Assembly (NCBI GenBank): GCA_002077065.1
Contig: NAJO01000032.1
Location: 457,463 to 521,462, forward strand
From: Cryoendolithus antarcticus
Lineage: Eukaryota; Ascomycota; Dothideomycetes; Cladosporiales; Cladosporiaceae
Direction of reading: 5' to 3'
Length of the DNA stretch: 64,000 nt
Notes under the pieces: model-generated
The model's database searches: none
Told to the model about the DNA's origin: nothing
Seen by the model: only the letters and a program-made list of their open reading frames with translations
Translations under genes and position numbers: made by a program
In this document: positions 63,231 through 64,000 of the stretch, piece by piece
Layout: every line of letters begins with the position of its first letter
How positions within the stretch are numbered: the first letter of the stretch is position 1

Positions 63231-64000
63231 CTCTTTTAGCTCCTAACTAGTATATTCTTCTAGCTATCCTTTCTACTAGACTAAATACTATTACTTGCCC
63301 TTCTACTTCTTAGAGCCTTAGATTACCTTAACTTCCTACTCGTTATTATGCTCTACTAGAGGTATAGGCTTAGTAAGCTCCTCGCCTACTCGCTACCTCT
63401 ATAGCTTAAGTAACGATATATAAAAGACATTATAAATAATATACGACGTCGGAAGTAATAGGCGATAAGCTTACGGCCCGACTACGTTACGGATCCGAAA
63501 CGGCCCGACGTACTTAGCGCTAAGCTTCTTCTTTTCGCCTTATAGCCGTAGATTCTTTATTAATAATAGCACCTTATTACCGACTTTAAACGTTATCGGC
63601 TTCTAGCGCTTGTTTTAGTACATCTTCTACGACTCCTAGGCTATACGCTAGCGCTCTATAAGCGCCGCGTATACGCTTCGCATACTTCTTACACGCTTAG
63701 CCGCTACTAGTACCTTCTCCTCCCGAGATTCGTCTCGAATCGGGTCTCGAATCTCTAGATACTAACTATATAATAGCTCGAAGGGACTTATACGAGTCGC
63801 CTAGTATACGCTATTATTAACCGCGAATTTAGCTTACTATAGCTTTAAAGACCATTAATCTTGTTCTTTAGAAGAATAATACCGTAAGTACTATTCTAGT
63901 GTTTAATTTATTCTTTCTATTTGTCTATCTATCTACGGATAAAACGCTATGCTTAGCTTATGCTTTATATACGCTTCGAATGCAAAGTCGCTCTAGTACT
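63230..64000 (-). mobile_element. Decayed Ty3/gypsy chromovirus: integrase end and chromodomain
   Basis: Reading the minus strand from the window edge, integrase-core pieces are recognisable: AFEAYIKHKLSIAFYP, a decayed TDxQTERxNxTLE block, AKFAVNNSVY and ATRISPFELLY (about 63,980-63,765). Then the integrase C-terminal GPF/Y-type module, KVLLLIKNLRLQGEKKKLSA and KYVGPFRIRNVVGP (about 63,600-63,460), followed by SYIIYNVFYISLLK. The stretch at about 63,340-63,230 has the spacing of a chromodomain (EVKVI, GSKK, KGK, YYLV) with stops where Trp is expected. In-frame TAG codons stand at Gln and Trp positions, as RIP would produce. Some frame changes are needed to follow all blocks. The element continues beyond the right edge; it is inactive. 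Confidence 0.85.

Overview
The window is nuclear DNA of a filamentous ascomycete (Pezizomycotina), most likely a dothideomycete. The evidence is the short introns (about 50-65 nt in most genes, with GTRNGT-type donors and CTRAY-type branch sites), the fungal gene set (Vac7, Ssr4, Wee1/Swe1-type kinase, RasB-type GTPase, CRH-type GH16 enzyme, Zn2Cys6 factor), and RIP-type mutation of a retroelement at the right end. The class assignment is inference; the gene models were spliced by hand.

Left part (1-10.3 kb): a partial gene for mitochondrial ribosomal protein bS18m and a pentatricopeptide-repeat protein share a 243-bp divergent promoter. Next comes an array of three tandem, same-strand paralogous genes, each encoding a 73-80 residue single-pass membrane protein with one intron at an identical position. 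This array is the most novel item here. Then GatB of the mitochondrial glutamyl-tRNA amidotransferase. Three of these genes serve mitochondrial translation.

Middle part (10.3-36 kb): a CorA/Mnr2-type Mg2+ transporter with an unusually long, structured intron; a histidine phosphatase; an unrecognised conserved-looking protein; a mitochondrial carrier; a Lys/Ala/Pro-rich linker-histone-tail-like protein; NAD-specific glutamate dehydrogenase; a secreted GH20 hexosaminidase; gamma-glutamyl phosphate reductase; a GPI-type GH16 cell-wall enzyme; and a Wee1-family kinase. Several relate to nitrogen and amino-acid metabolism (GDH2, PRO2) and to the cell wall (GH20, GH16), but nothing marks them as one regulated cluster.

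Right part (36-61.5 kb): Vac7; a mitochondrially targeted unknown; a kinase-like/PHD-finger fusion divergent from a Zn2Cys6 transcription factor; an MDR quinone oxidoreductase; a gene-poor stretch of about 2.8 kb; a RasB-type GTPase; a small unknown protein; splicing factor Prp1/Prp6 divergent from SWI/SNF-RSC subunit Ssr4; and a membrane-anchored alpha/beta hydrolase.

From about 61.7 kb to the end the DNA changes sharply: CpA and TpG are scarce and TpA is abundant. On the minus strand a decayed Ty3/gypsy chromovirus integrase with a chromodomain can still be read, with Gln and Trp codons turned to stops. No tRNA, rRNA, CRISPR array or secondary-metabolite cluster was found.
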